Source: Lentzea cavernae
GTDB lineage: Bacteria > Actinomycetota > Actinomycetes > Mycobacteriales > Pseudonocardiaceae
Assembly (NCBI RefSeq): GCF_014653695.1
Contig: NZ_BNAR01000002.1
Location: 372,001-436,000 of the forward strand
DNA: 64,000 nucleotides
Direction: 5' to 3'
The position numbers and the translations under genes were made by a program. Of the stretch, positions 17,354-27,213 are shown in pieces (position 1 is the first letter of the stretch; each line of letters starts with the position of its first letter). Below the pieces are notes generated by a model. That model had not been told where the DNA came from. It did no database searches and saw only the letters and a program-made list of their open reading frames with translations.

Positions 17354-17361
<8 letters not shown>
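15751..17361 (+). CDS. ABC-F family ATP-binding protein (probable ribosome protection)
   Basis: A 536-residue soluble protein with two ATPase cassettes and no membrane segment. Walker A appears as APNGAGKST in both (K44 and about K375), signatures are LSGGQ (143-147) and LSGGE (about 453-457), and both Walker B regions read LLLDEPTNNLD. The linker (about 215-330) is long, basic and coiled-coil-like, the part that reaches into the ribosome in antibiotic-resistance ABC-F proteins. ATG at 15751 fits the start of domain 1. The attenuator upstream supports a role in protection from a ribosome-targeting antibiotic. It overlaps the next ABC-F gene by 8 bp. Confidence 0.85.
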
Positions 17362-18919
<1,558 letters not shown>

Positions 18920-18933
18920 GAAGTCGGTGGACG

Positions 18934-18958
18934 ACCCCCGGATGATGGGTCCGGGGGT
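18934..18958 (+). terminator. Hairpin terminator after the ABC-F pair
   Basis: Perfect stem ACCCCCGGA/TCCGGGGGT with a 7-nt loop directly after the second ABC-F gene. There is no long T run, as is common in high-GC genomes. Confidence 0.6.
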
Positions 18959-18964
18959 GTTCCG

Positions 18965-19873
18965 GTGGTGGTGTTCGAGTGCGTGGCGTGCGGTGCGGCG
19001 CTGACGATTCCGTTGAGACAGGTCGACATGCCGGACCACGCGGGCCGTCAGGTCGGGAACGGTGTCATGGACATGCCCGCACTCATGGCGCCTGGCACCT
19101 ACGCGACCGGTCAGCGCGCGGTCCTGCTCTCACCCGGCGACGCGCGCGGCATGGTCTGGGACCCCGGGCTGTTCGACAAGACCTCCTGCTGCGGGATCTC
19201 CGGCGGCGAACTCCCCAACCTGCGGTGCGAGTGCGGGCGGCTGGTCGCGACGCGCGTCGACGACTGCTCGCTGTGGCAGGTGGTCGAGCTCGAGACCGGC
19301 GCCGTGCGGCCGGTGGGTGAGCAGGAGCCGGCGGCGGGCTGGGAGGCGTTCGACTGGGAGGACGCCCTGCTGGACGGCGCGGACCTGTGGTGGCACGACC
19401 GCGTCCGGATCGCGGCCGGTGTCGCGCTCGCCCGCATCGTCCTGGCGGCCGGGGACGCGTCGGTGGCCCTGCCGGCCGGGCCCGTCGCCGAGGTGTTCCG
19501 GCACGACCTCGACGCACTGCTGCCGCACGGCCCGCAGGTGAGGACGCTCGCGCTCGCGGGGCCCGGTCTCGCCGCCGAGGCGGACGTCCTGCTGGTGCCT
19601 CGGCATCCGCAGTCCGGCGAGGCCTGGCCGGTTCAGGGCACCGCCGTGCCGATCTCCGCCGAGCTGTGGTGCTGGCTGGCCAACGCCCGTCAGCAGCCGT
19701 TCATCCCCGCGACCGGCGGACGGTGGCCGTTCCTCGACGACGACCCGCTGCCGAGACGTCCCGAACGCGTCGTGCTGGACCAATGGGCGACGCGGTCGAC
19801 GCTGCGTGTCGAGACGGCGGCAACAGCCTCGACACAGGTGTGCAAGGACGAGCGCGCACCCACGGAGGACTGA
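18965..19873 (+). CDS. Conserved-looking Cys-rich hypothetical protein
   Basis: A 302-residue soluble protein of unknown function. The first 100 residues carry a CxxC pair (C6, C9), C75-C76 and CxC (C88, C90), suggesting a zinc-ribbon-like site. The rest is a mixed alpha/beta region without familiar motifs. The GTG start at 18965 is the first of two overlapping choices (18968 also works). The gene ends 2 bp before the DUF899 gene, so the two are likely cotranscribed. Confidence 0.6.
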   Translation: MVVFECVACGAALTIPLRQVDMPDHAGRQVGNGVMDMPALMAPGTYATGQRAVLLSPGDARGMVWDPGLFDKTSCCGISGGELPNLRCECGRLVATRVDDCSLWQVVELETGAVRPVGEQEPAAGWEAFDWEDALLDGADLWWHDRVRIAAGVALARIVLAAGDASVALPAGPVAEVFRHDLDALLPHGPQVRTLALAGPGLAAEADVLLVPRHPQSGEAWPVQGTAVPISAELWCWLANARQQPFIPATGGRWPFLDDDPLPRRPERVVLDQWATRSTLRVETAATASTQVCKDERAPTED

Positions 19874-19875
19874 TC

Positions 19876-20625
19876 ATGACCGGACGCCCGCCCGTCACCG
19901 ACCTCGCCACCTGGCAGCAGGCCCGCGACGAGCTGCTGGTCCGCGAGAAGGCCCACACCCGCGAGGGCGACGCGATCGCCGCCGAACGCCGCAAGCTGCC
20001 GATGGTCGAGTTCGACGGCGGGGTCGAGGTGGTCGGCGCCGGTGGACCGGTGGCGTTCGCCGACGTGTTCCAGGGGCGGGAGGAGCTCGTCGTCTACAAG
20101 CACATGTGGTGGGACGGCGCGCCGCACCAGGGGCAGTGCGAGGGGTGCACGCACGTGCCGTGGCACTTCGGCGACGCCGCCTACCTCAACGCGCGCGGGG
20201 TGTCGTTCGCGGTGCTGACCACGGGGGCGTGGGAGGAGGTGGCGCCGTTCGTGGAGTTCATGGGGTACCGGCAGCCGTGGTACTCGGTGCGCGGTGTGGA
20301 CGGTCCCGCCGGGGGCGACATGGGGTACCTGGCCGGCTACCTGCGCGATGGTGACCGCACGTTCCTCACCTACTCCACGACCGGGCGCGGGTGCGAGGCG
20401 CTCAACGGGTCGCTCGCGTTGCTCGACATGACCGTGCGCGGGCGGGGTGAGGCGTGGGAGCAGCATCCGGAGGGCTGGCCGGAGGCGCGGCAGGCCGGGT
20501 GGTTCTGGCGCACGAACGCGGAGGGCGGCTCCAGCTGGGGTGAGGACAGCAGGCCCGTGCCGCAGTGGACGCGGCCGGGTGTGACGGCGGCCGGGACGCT
20601 GGGGCGGCAGGGTCACTGCCACTGA
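19876..20625 (+). CDS. DUF899 family (thioredoxin-like) protein
   Basis: A 249-residue protein of the DUF899 family, which has a thioredoxin-like fold. The conserved opening VTDLATWQQARDELLVREKAHTR, the MWWDGAPHQGQCEGC segment with a CxxC (C88, C91) and the late GRGCEALNG are visible. The CxxC suggests a redox role, but no activity is established for the family. The ATG lies 2 bp after the upstream Cys-rich gene. Confidence 0.82.
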   Translation: MTGRPPVTDLATWQQARDELLVREKAHTREGDAIAAERRKLPMVEFDGGVEVVGAGGPVAFADVFQGREELVVYKHMWWDGAPHQGQCEGCTHVPWHFGDAAYLNARGVSFAVLTTGAWEEVAPFVEFMGYRQPWYSVRGVDGPAGGDMGYLAGYLRDGDRTFLTYSTTGRGCEALNGSLALLDMTVRGRGEAWEQHPEGWPEARQAGWFWRTNAEGGSSWGEDSRPVPQWTRPGVTAAGTLGRQGHCH

Positions 20626-20639
20626 TCAGCGCGGCGGCG

Positions 20640-20890
20640 CCCGGTGCTCGACCACGGTCTGGTCACCGCGGTCGGGCACGTGCCCCGCGGGCGAGAAGGC
20701 CGAATGCGTGGAAACGACCCGTGATCCGGACCTGGAACTGGACGTGCGCGACCCCGGTTCGCTCTACTTGGGAGCGACGACGCCGGGCGCGCTGGTCCGT
20801 GCAGGACACGCGAAAGTACGTGCATCGGCAACCAAGGCTGACGCTCTGTTCCGAACCGAACGCCCTCCGCACCGCCCGCACCGGTCCTGA
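20640..20890 (+). pseudogene. Remnant of a GNAT acetyltransferase (Eis-like C-terminus)
   Basis: One frame here reads CPAGEKAECVETTRDPDLEL and continues DVRDPGSLYLG, then a Thr/Ala-rich helix and ADALFRTERPPH. This closely resembles the C-terminal sterol-carrier-type end of Eis-like N-acetyltransferases, including the LDVRDLGSLYLGG and ADALFRTD patterns. Only about 65-80 of the usual 400 or so residues remain and no start, acetyl-CoA site or N-terminal domain precedes it. I read it as a decayed 3' fragment. The stop is at 20888-20890. Confidence 0.6.
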
Positions 20891-20935
20891 TCGGCACCAG
20901 GACCAAAGTATGACGGCGCGTTAGGCCCAGGTATG

Positions 20936-20959
20936 ACGACGTGTGCGCGGCCACGTCGT
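20936..20959. promoter_or_regulatory. Perfect inverted repeat upstream of the P450 gene
   Basis: ACGACGTG, an 8-nt spacer, then CACGTCGT, about 65 bp before the P450 start. The preceding stretch has GTATGACG twice (20908 and 20931, 23 bp apart). Operator or weak terminator are both possible; no T tract follows. Confidence 0.45.
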
Positions 20960-21024
20960 TATTGTCCGTTCCGATTGACATCATCAGCTCTTTACCCCTT
21001 TTTCCGCCGAAGGGCAGCCGCGTC

Positions 21025-22341
21025 ATGTGGGAAGTTCTGCAGTCAGCGACCGACGTCCGTTCGCGCGTGACCGAATGGATGGGGAAGCGGTTCCTCGCGC
21101 ACCTCAGCAAGACCGGGTTCGACCTCGAGTCGTCCTGGTTCGTGCCGTCGCGCGTGCTGGCGCCACTGCGGCGCAACGGGTTGGACCCGGTGCCGGAGAT
21201 GGCGCGGATGCAGACCCACGGACCGGTCACCCGCCTGCCGCTGCCGGTCACGGTGTACCTGGTGACGGGCTACGAGGCGTCCAAGCAGGTGCTCGTGGAC
21301 TCGGAGGCGTTCAGCAACGACTTCGGCCACCTGCGGGAGCTCGGGCTGTTCTCCGACGAGGCACCGGGCGGGCTCGGGTTCAGCGACCCGCCGGAGCACA
21401 CGCGGCTGCGCAAGGTGCTGACGCCGGAGTTCACCATGCGCCGGCTCTCCCGGCTCGTGCCGCGGATCGAGCAGATCGTCGCGGACCAGCTCGACCTGAT
21501 GTCCATGAAGGACGGCGTGGTCGACCTCGTCGAGCACTTCGCGATGACGGTGCCGGCACTCACGATCTGCGAGCTGCTGGGCGTGCCCGCGAGTGAACGC
21601 GAGGAGTTCCAGCGGCGCAGCGTCTCGCGCTTCGACCTCGGCGGGGCGGCCACGACGTCGTTGTCGGCCGTGTCCGAGTCGATCGTCTACTTCCGGGAGC
21701 TGGTGCGCGCCCAGCGCCTGGCCCCGACCGACGGACTGCTCGGCGAGCTCGTCCGCAAGCACGGCGACGACCTGGACGACGACGAGCTCGCCGGTCTCGC
21801 GGACGGGCTGCTCACCGGCGGGTTCGAGACGACGGCGAGCATGATCTCGCTCGGCGCGCTCGCGATGCTGCGCGACCCCGGTCTGCGCGAGAAGGCGCTC
21901 GGCGACGAGAAGACGGTGAACGGGCTGGTCGACGAGCTGCTGCGGCACCTCAGCGTGGTGTCGGTGGCGTTCCTGCGCATCGCCCGGCGCGACGTCGACA
22001 TCGCCGGGACGAAGATCAAGGCGGGCGACATCGTGGCCTGTTCGCTGTCGCAGGCGAACCGCGACCGCGACGTCTACGACACCCCGGACGTGATCCTCGC
22101 CGACCGTCCGGCGAGCCAGCACCTCGCGTTCGGCTACGGCGCGCACCGCTGCATCGGCGCCGAGCTCGCGAAGATGGAGCTGCGGATCGCCTACCCGGCG
22201 CTCGTCCGCAGGTTCCCGGAGATGCGGCTCGCGGTGCCGCAGAGCGAGCTGTCGTTCCGCAAGCTCTCGATCGTCTACGGCCTGCACTCCATGCCCATGC
22301 ACCTCGGCGTGCAGCCCAGTCCGATCCAGCAGGTCCTCTGA
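21025..22341 (+). CDS. Cytochrome P450
   Basis: A 438-residue soluble bacterial P450. The I-helix motif is GGFETTAS (about 265-272), the K-helix ExxR is E304-R307, and the haem loop FGYGAHRCIG has the ligand Cys at about 376. Length and motifs fit actinomycete class I P450s (CYP107-like), which hydroxylate or epoxidise secondary metabolites using ferredoxin. The ATG at 21025 (MWEVLQSATDVRSRV) was chosen over a GTG 84 bp upstream that would add an atypical extension. No ferredoxin gene is adjacent and no biosynthetic genes flank it. Confidence 0.93.
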   Translation: MWEVLQSATDVRSRVTEWMGKRFLAHLSKTGFDLESSWFVPSRVLAPLRRNGLDPVPEMARMQTHGPVTRLPLPVTVYLVTGYEASKQVLVDSEAFSNDFGHLRELGLFSDEAPGGLGFSDPPEHTRLRKVLTPEFTMRRLSRLVPRIEQIVADQLDLMSMKDGVVDLVEHFAMTVPALTICELLGVPASEREEFQRRSVSRFDLGGAATTSLSAVSESIVYFRELVRAQRLAPTDGLLGELVRKHGDDLDDDELAGLADGLLTGGFETTASMISLGALAMLRDPGLREKALGDEKTVNGLVDELLRHLSVVSVAFLRIARRDVDIAGTKIKAGDIVACSLSQANRDRDVYDTPDVILADRPASQHLAFGYGAHRCIGAELAKMELRIAYPALVRRFPEMRLAVPQSELSFRKLSIVYGLHSMPMHLGVQPSPIQQVL

Positions 22342-22344
22342 CAC

Positions 22345-22386
22345 GTGCGGAAAGGGGCCACCCCGGCGGGGCGGCCCCTTCTCGCA
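22345..22386. terminator. Strong bidirectional terminator between P450 and ABC permease genes
   Basis: An extended hairpin: outer GTGCG/CGCAC, then AAGGGGCC/GGCCCCTT, then inner CCCC/GGGG. It lies between two convergent genes and probably serves both. Confidence 0.8.
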
Positions 22387-22389
22387 CGG

Positions 22390-24876
22390 TCACTCGCGGG
22401 TGCCGATGGCGTCGATCGGCCTGGCCCGCAGCGACAACCGCGTGGACACCGCGATCGACACCACGCCGAGCAGCGCGGCTGCGGCGAGAGCGCCCAGGTA
22501 GACCCAGACCGGGCCGGCGGGCAGCGGGGTCCCGATCAGGCCGATCGCGAGCACGCCCAGCGGCACCGCCGCCACCAGGGAACCGAGCACCGCGGCCAGT
22601 CCGACCGTGAGCAGCGCCTCGGTGCGCATCATCCGCACGATCTGCCGGCGTCCGGTGCCGACCAGGCGCAGCAGGGCGAACTCGCGGCGCCGTGCGGCCG
22701 TGGACATCACCAGCGTGTTCGACACCGAGATCGCGACGTAGCCGAGGATGACGCCGACCGCGACCAGGTTGAGCAGGAACTGGGTCCGCTCGGCGCTGCG
22801 GTCCTGCGCCGCCACCCGCTCCGTCACCTGGAGTCCCGGATAACGGCTGGTCAGGGCCTGGAGAGCGGTGACGTCCGCGGACTTCACCAGCACGGCGCTG
22901 TCCATGCCGGCGTTGGTGTGGGCACGGGCGTCGGCGGCGGAGAGGACGTAGTCGCCGAACGCGAGGTCGTGCTCGTAGGTCGCGACCACTCGCAGCTTCG
23001 CCTCCTGACCGTCCGCGAACCAGAACTCGACCGTGTCCCCGATCTTCTTGTCCTCCCAGGACGCGTGCGCGTCGCTCAACGCGACGGTGCCCGGCCGGAG
23101 GTCGTCGACGCTGCCGGAGACGACGCCGAGGTCGACCATGCCGCTCGCGGTGGGGTCGAGGCCGTTGGCCGGGCGGCTCTGCACCTCGACGCTGTCCGCG
23201 GTCCTGGTGGCCGTGATCACCTGGGTGCGCACCAGCGACGTGGCCGTCCCGCCGGAGATCTGCCCGACGACCTCGGCGGGCACGCCGGTGACGCCGGTGA
23301 TCACGTGGTCGGCGGTGATGGACCGCTCGGTCTGCTGCTGCACGGCGGCCGTGAACGTCGTCTGGCTGTAGAAGTTCACCACCGCGAACCCGATGGCCAG
23401 CATCAGCGGGGTCACCGCCGCCGCGAGCCGCCGCGAGTTCTTCAGCACGTTCGCCGACGCGAGGTAGCCGCTCACACCGGCCGTCCTGGCCAGCACCGGC
23501 GCGATCACCCGCACCGCCGCCCCGACCACCCTCGGACCGGTGAGCGTGAGGCCGATGATCAGCACGAGCGTCGCCATGACCGACATGGCCGCGCCGAGCT
23601 GGCCGCCGAAGAACAGCGGCACCGCGGTCGCGCCGAGACCGAGCACGATCAGCACCGAGCCGATGGCCAGCCGGACCTTGCCGACGTCCCGCTTCTGCAC
23701 CGCGGCCTCGCCCAGCGCCTCGACGGGGTTGATCGACGACGGCCTGCGGGACGCGCTCCACGCCGCCACCCGCGCCGCGGCCACACCGATCAGCAACGCG
23801 GCGGCCAGCGGGATCGGGCTGATCGAGAGCGCGAAGTCGTCCGGGACCACGCCGATCCTCGCGAACGCGGCGCGCAGCCCCAGGCTGACGCCGATGCCCG
23901 CCAGGCTGCCGAGCACACCGGCGAGGACGGAGACGACCGTCGTCTCGACGCCGATCAGCCTGCGGACCTGCCGCGGCGTCGCGCCCACGGCCCTGAGCAG
24001 GGCGAACTCGCGGCGGCGCTGCTCGACGGCCAGGGCCAGGGTGCTGGCCACGACGAAGATCGCGACCAGGACCGCGTACCCGCCGAACGAGCCGGCCAGG
24101 ATCGCGAGGATCGACTTGGTCTGGCTGACGTCGTCGAACTCGGCGGCGCTGCGGTCGGCACCCGCCGACACCGTGACGTGGTCCCCGGCGAGGGCGGCCT
24201 CGACCTCGTCCGCGTCCGCGCCGAGCACGCCGATGGCGCTCACGCGGTCGGGACGTCCGGCGAGCTCGGTGGCCTCGGCCTCGCTGAAGAACATCGAGGC
24301 CTGCCGCGCCTTCCCGGGGGCTTCGGCGACTCCGGCCAGCCGGTAGGTCACGGGGGCCGAGCGCACCGCCACCCGGACCTCGCCGCCCACCCGGACCCCG
24401 GCCTGCGCCGCCAGCGCCGAGTCCAGCACCACCTCGCCGGCCTTCGGCGCGTTCCCCTCCTTGAGCGTGAACGGCGCCAGCACGGCGGAGTCCCAGTTGT
24501 GGCCGAACGACGGCTTGCCGGCGAGAGGTCCGCCAGGACCGACCACGAGAGCCGGGAACGTCTGCTCGGGGACGGCCTTCGCGCCCGGTACCGCGGCGAT
24601 CTCGGCGACCAGCGAGGCGGGGATCGACGGTTGTTCGGCGGCGTGCTCGAAGTCCAAGGCGTCGCCGTCGGACGGCCGCACGCTCCGGTCGCCGGTGACG
24701 ACCACGTCGGCGGCCGCGTAGCGCTGAGTCGGCACGCCGCCGCGGAAACCGGACTCCATCAGGATCCCGCAGGCCGCGACGATCGCGGTGCCGCAGAGGA
24801 TCGCGACGAACGCCCCGATGAACCCGCTGGTGCGGGCCTTGACGGTCTGCCAGGCGAGGCTCAGCACCGTCACCAC
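22390..24876 (-). CDS. ABC transporter permease (FtsX/MacB-type)
   Basis: An 828-residue permease with two FtsX domains and about ten membrane helices: one near the N-terminus (17-40), a large extracellular domain, helices around 260-400, further helices near 430-480, a second extracellular region and a final group after about 700. It resembles actinomycete exporters of peptides, lipids or antibiotics that pair with a single ATPase. The annotated GTG overlaps the ATPase gene; GTG codons at 24873 and 24867 are equally possible, and 24867 has the best spacing to GGGGAG. The substrate is unknown. Confidence 0.9.
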   Translation of the reverse strand: MVTVLSLAWQTVKARTSGFIGAFVAILCGTAIVAACGILMESGFRGGVPTQRYAAADVVVTGDRSVRPSDGDALDFEHAAEQPSIPASLVAEIAAVPGAKAVPEQTFPALVVGPGGPLAGKPSFGHNWDSAVLAPFTLKEGNAPKAGEVVLDSALAAQAGVRVGGEVRVAVRSAPVTYRLAGVAEAPGKARQASMFFSEAEATELAGRPDRVSAIGVLGADADEVEAALAGDHVTVSAGADRSAAEFDDVSQTKSILAILAGSFGGYAVLVAIFVVASTLALAVEQRRREFALLRAVGATPRQVRRLIGVETTVVSVLAGVLGSLAGIGVSLGLRAAFARIGVVPDDFALSISPIPLAAALLIGVAAARVAAWSASRRPSSINPVEALGEAAVQKRDVGKVRLAIGSVLIVLGLGATAVPLFFGGQLGAAMSVMATLVLIIGLTLTGPRVVGAAVRVIAPVLARTAGVSGYLASANVLKNSRRLAAAVTPLMLAIGFAVVNFYSQTTFTAAVQQQTERSITADHVITGVTGVPAEVVGQISGGTATSLVRTQVITATRTADSVEVQSRPANGLDPTASGMVDLGVVSGSVDDLRPGTVALSDAHASWEDKKIGDTVEFWFADGQEAKLRVVATYEHDLAFGDYVLSAADARAHTNAGMDSAVLVKSADVTALQALTSRYPGLQVTERVAAQDRSAERTQFLLNLVAVGVILGYVAISVSNTLVMSTAARRREFALLRLVGTGRRQIVRMMRTEALLTVGLAAVLGSLVAAVPLGVLAIGLIGTPLPAGPVWVYLGALAAAALLGVVSIAVSTRLSLRARPIDAIGTRE

Positions 24877-25601
24877 TCCCCGAGGTGCGTCATGCGCTCG
24901 GCGACCTTCTCCGGCGTCGGGGCGACCAGGTCGCCCGCCAGCCGTCCGTCGGCCAGGAACAGCACGCTGTGCGCGGCCGAGGCGGCCACCGGGTCGTGCG
25001 TGACCATCAGGACCGTCTGGCCCATGTCGTCCACGATGGACCGCAGCAGCGTCAGCACCTGCTGCGCGGTGCGGGAGTCGAGAGCGCCGGTCGGTTCGTC
25101 GGCCAGCACCACCTCGGGCCTCGCCACCAGCGCGCGGGCGATCGCCACGCGCTGCTGCTGGCCACCGGACAGTTCGGCGGGGAGCCGGTCGAGCCGTCCG
25201 TCGAGACCGACCCTGCCGACGACCTCGCGCAGCCAGCCCTGGTCCGCAGGGCGTCCCGCGAGGCGCAGCGGCAGGGTGATGTTCTGCTCCACCGTCAGCG
25301 ACGGCAGCAGGTTGTAGGCCTGGAAGACGAACCCGATCCGGTCGCGCCGCACCTGCGTCAGCGCGGCCTCCTTGAGGCCCCCGAGGTCGGTGTCGCCGAG
25401 CAGGACGCGGCCGGACGTCGGCCTGTCCATGCCCGACGCGCAGTGCAGGAAGGTGCTCTTGCCCGAGCCGGACGGTCCCATCACGGCGGTGAACGTGCCC
25501 CGCCGGATGGCGACGGTGACCTCGTCCAGCGCGGTCACGGCACCGCCCCCCGAGCCGTACACCTTCCGCACCGCCTGCAGCGACAGCGCCTCTGCCCTCA
25601 T
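24870..25601 (-). CDS. ABC transporter ATP-binding protein (MacB/LolD-type)
   Basis: A 243-residue ATPase: Walker A GPSGSGKST (K48), signature LSGGQQQR, Walker B VVLADEPTGALDSRT and H-loop VTHDP. These are features of the MacB/LolD/FtsE group that drive FtsX-type permeases. Start ATG at 25599-25601 follows AAGGAG at 7 nt. Longer in-frame starts lack such a site. It overlaps the permease gene, so the two form one exporter. The 235 bp upstream (to 25836) hold the divergent promoters; an imperfect palindrome TTCTGGCCAAGAA lies at 25627-25639. Confidence 0.93.
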   Translation of the reverse strand: MRAEALSLQAVRKVYGSGGGAVTALDEVTVAIRRGTFTAVMGPSGSGKSTFLHCASGMDRPTSGRVLLGDTDLGGLKEAALTQVRRDRIGFVFQAYNLLPSLTVEQNITLPLRLAGRPADQGWLREVVGRVGLDGRLDRLPAELSGGQQQRVAIARALVARPEVVLADEPTGALDSRTAQQVLTLLRSIVDDMGQTVLMVTHDPVAASAAHSVLFLADGRLAGDLVAPTPEKVAERMTHLGEW

Positions 25602-25799
25602 CACGTTCTCCTTGGCTCGCAACAGCTTCTGGCCAAGAACGTAATTTCGCGCGGCTCGCGGATCGATCACGCAGGCTGCCTGGAACGGGGTGGAGCAGGC
25701 TCTACCACCCGGCGGGTTCGTCCGCGCCGACAGATCCGGATGGCCAGATTCGTCGGCTGGGACGAGGTGGCCACGAGGGCGCCGAACCTAGGTTTGCCG

Positions 25800-25813
25800 G
25801 TGACCGGAGTCAC
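25800..25813. promoter_or_regulatory. Inverted repeat just upstream of the peptide-catabolism operon
   Basis: GTGAC-CGGA-GTCAC, perfect five-base arms, ending 23 bp before the first gene of the operon. A repressor bound here would block the promoter or the start region. Confidence 0.4.
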
Positions 25814-25836
25814 GTCGACGTGGATGGGGCGCGCGG

Positions 25837-27213
25837 ATGTCCAAGCTCAACCAGATCAACGAGTGGCTGCAGGAGAACCTGCCGCGACTGGCCGCCGAGC
25901 ACCAGGTGCCGGGGGCGGCGGTGGCCGTGACCGTCGGCGACGACGTGGCGCAGGCCGCGACGGGCGTGCTCAACAAGAACACCGGTGTCGAGGTGACCAC
26001 CGACTCGCTGTTCCAGATCGGGTCGATCACCAAGGTCTGGACGACGACGCTCGCGATGCAGCTCGTCGACGAGGACCTGCTGGACCTCGACGCGCCCGTG
26101 CGCGACTACCTGCCCGACTTCCGCGTCGCCGACGAAGACGCCGCCGCGCGGATGACGGTGCGGCAGCTCATGAACCACACGGCGGGCTTCGAGGGCGACC
26201 TCTTCACCGACACCGGCCGCGGCGACGACTGCGTGGAGAAGTACGTCGCCACGCTGCACGACACGCCCCAGCTCTTCGCGCCCGGCGAGATGTTCAGCTA
26301 CAACAACGCCGGCTACTGCGTGCTGGGCCGGATCGTGGAGGTCATGCGCGGCAAGTCCTACGACGACTGCCTGCGCGAGCACCTGTTCGCCCCGCTCGGC
26401 CTGACCCACGCCGCCGCGGACGCCTACGAGGCGATCATGCACCGCGCCGCCGTCGGGCACCTCACACACGACGAGGAGGCCGGACCGCAGGTCGCGCCGA
26501 TCTGGGCGCTCGTGCGGTCCAACGCGCCCGCGGGCTCGATGCTCGCCATGAGCGCCTCCGACCTGCTGAAGTTCGCGCGGATGCACCTCAACGACGGCGC
26601 CGGCGTGTTGTCGTCCGCCAGCGCCCAGGCCATGCGGCAGGTTCAGGTGAAGGTGCCGGACCTCGCGCTGATGGGCGACGCCTGGGGCCTGGGCTGGGAG
26701 ATGTTCCACCACCCGCAGGCGACGGTCATCGGGCACGACGGCGGCACGATCGGGCAGAACGCCTTCCTGCGGCTGGTCCCCGAGCACGGCGTCGCCGTGG
26801 CGTTGCTGACCAACGGCGGCAAGACCATCGACCTCTATCAGGCGATCTTCCGGCACGTGCTGCGCGAGCTGGCCGGCGTCGAACTGCCCGCCATGCCCGA
26901 GCCCGCCGCGGACGCCGCGCGCCTGGACGGCGAGCGGTTCACCGGCGTGTACGTGTCGGCGGTCGGCGAGCGCGTGGTCACGCAGGACGAGGACGGCCGG
27001 ATCTGGATGGAGGTCATCCCGAAGGGGATCATGGCCGAGCTCAGCCCGGAGTCCGCCGGCAAGACGGAACTGGTGCCATGGCGCGACGACACGCTAGTCG
27101 CCGCCGAACCGGTCATGGGCATCCACATGCCGCACGCGTTCGTCGGCGACGACGGCAACGGCCGGGCGCTGTTCCTGCACACCGGCCGTGCGGACCGCCG
27201 GGTGGCCCCGTGA
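25837..27213 (+). CDS. Class C beta-lactamase-fold serine hydrolase (D-aminopeptidase/esterase type)
   Basis: A 458-residue penicillin-binding-fold hydrolase. Motifs are SITK (S63-K66), the tyrosine box YNN (Y155), and GHDGGTIGQ (H300) replacing the KTG of beta-lactamases, as in class C-type peptidases and esterases. A C-terminal beta-barrel-like domain follows from about 360. No signal peptide is visible, so it probably acts inside the cell. FTDTGRGDDCVEKY is also present almost unchanged in the C-terminal domain of the S9 fusion at 34179-37412, its paralogue. First gene of the operon. Family members include D-stereospecific aminopeptidases, which would suit the racemase downstream. Confidence 0.85.
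   Translation: MSKLNQINEWLQENLPRLAAEHQVPGAAVAVTVGDDVAQAATGVLNKNTGVEVTTDSLFQIGSITKVWTTTLAMQLVDEDLLDLDAPVRDYLPDFRVADEDAAARMTVRQLMNHTAGFEGDLFTDTGRGDDCVEKYVATLHDTPQLFAPGEMFSYNNAGYCVLGRIVEVMRGKSYDDCLREHLFAPLGLTHAAADAYEAIMHRAAVGHLTHDEEAGPQVAPIWALVRSNAPAGSMLAMSASDLLKFARMHLNDGAGVLSSASAQAMRQVQVKVPDLALMGDAWGLGWEMFHHPQATVIGHDGGTIGQNAFLRLVPEHGVAVALLTNGGKTIDLYQAIFRHVLRELAGVELPAMPEPAADAARLDGERFTGVYVSAVGERVVTQDEDGRIWMEVIPKGIMAELSPESAGKTELVPWRDDTLVAAEPVMGIHMPHAFVGDDGNGRALFLHTGRADRRVAP

Noticed and set aside
20565..20924. 119-codon frame overlapping the DUF899 end
   Set aside because: Arg/Ala-rich out-of-frame reading; the neighbouring frame carries the Eis-like remnant.
22345..25317. 990-codon frame on the plus strand
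   Set aside because: Antisense to the FtsX-type permease and ATPase genes and made of low-complexity Arg/His/Asp-rich sequence.
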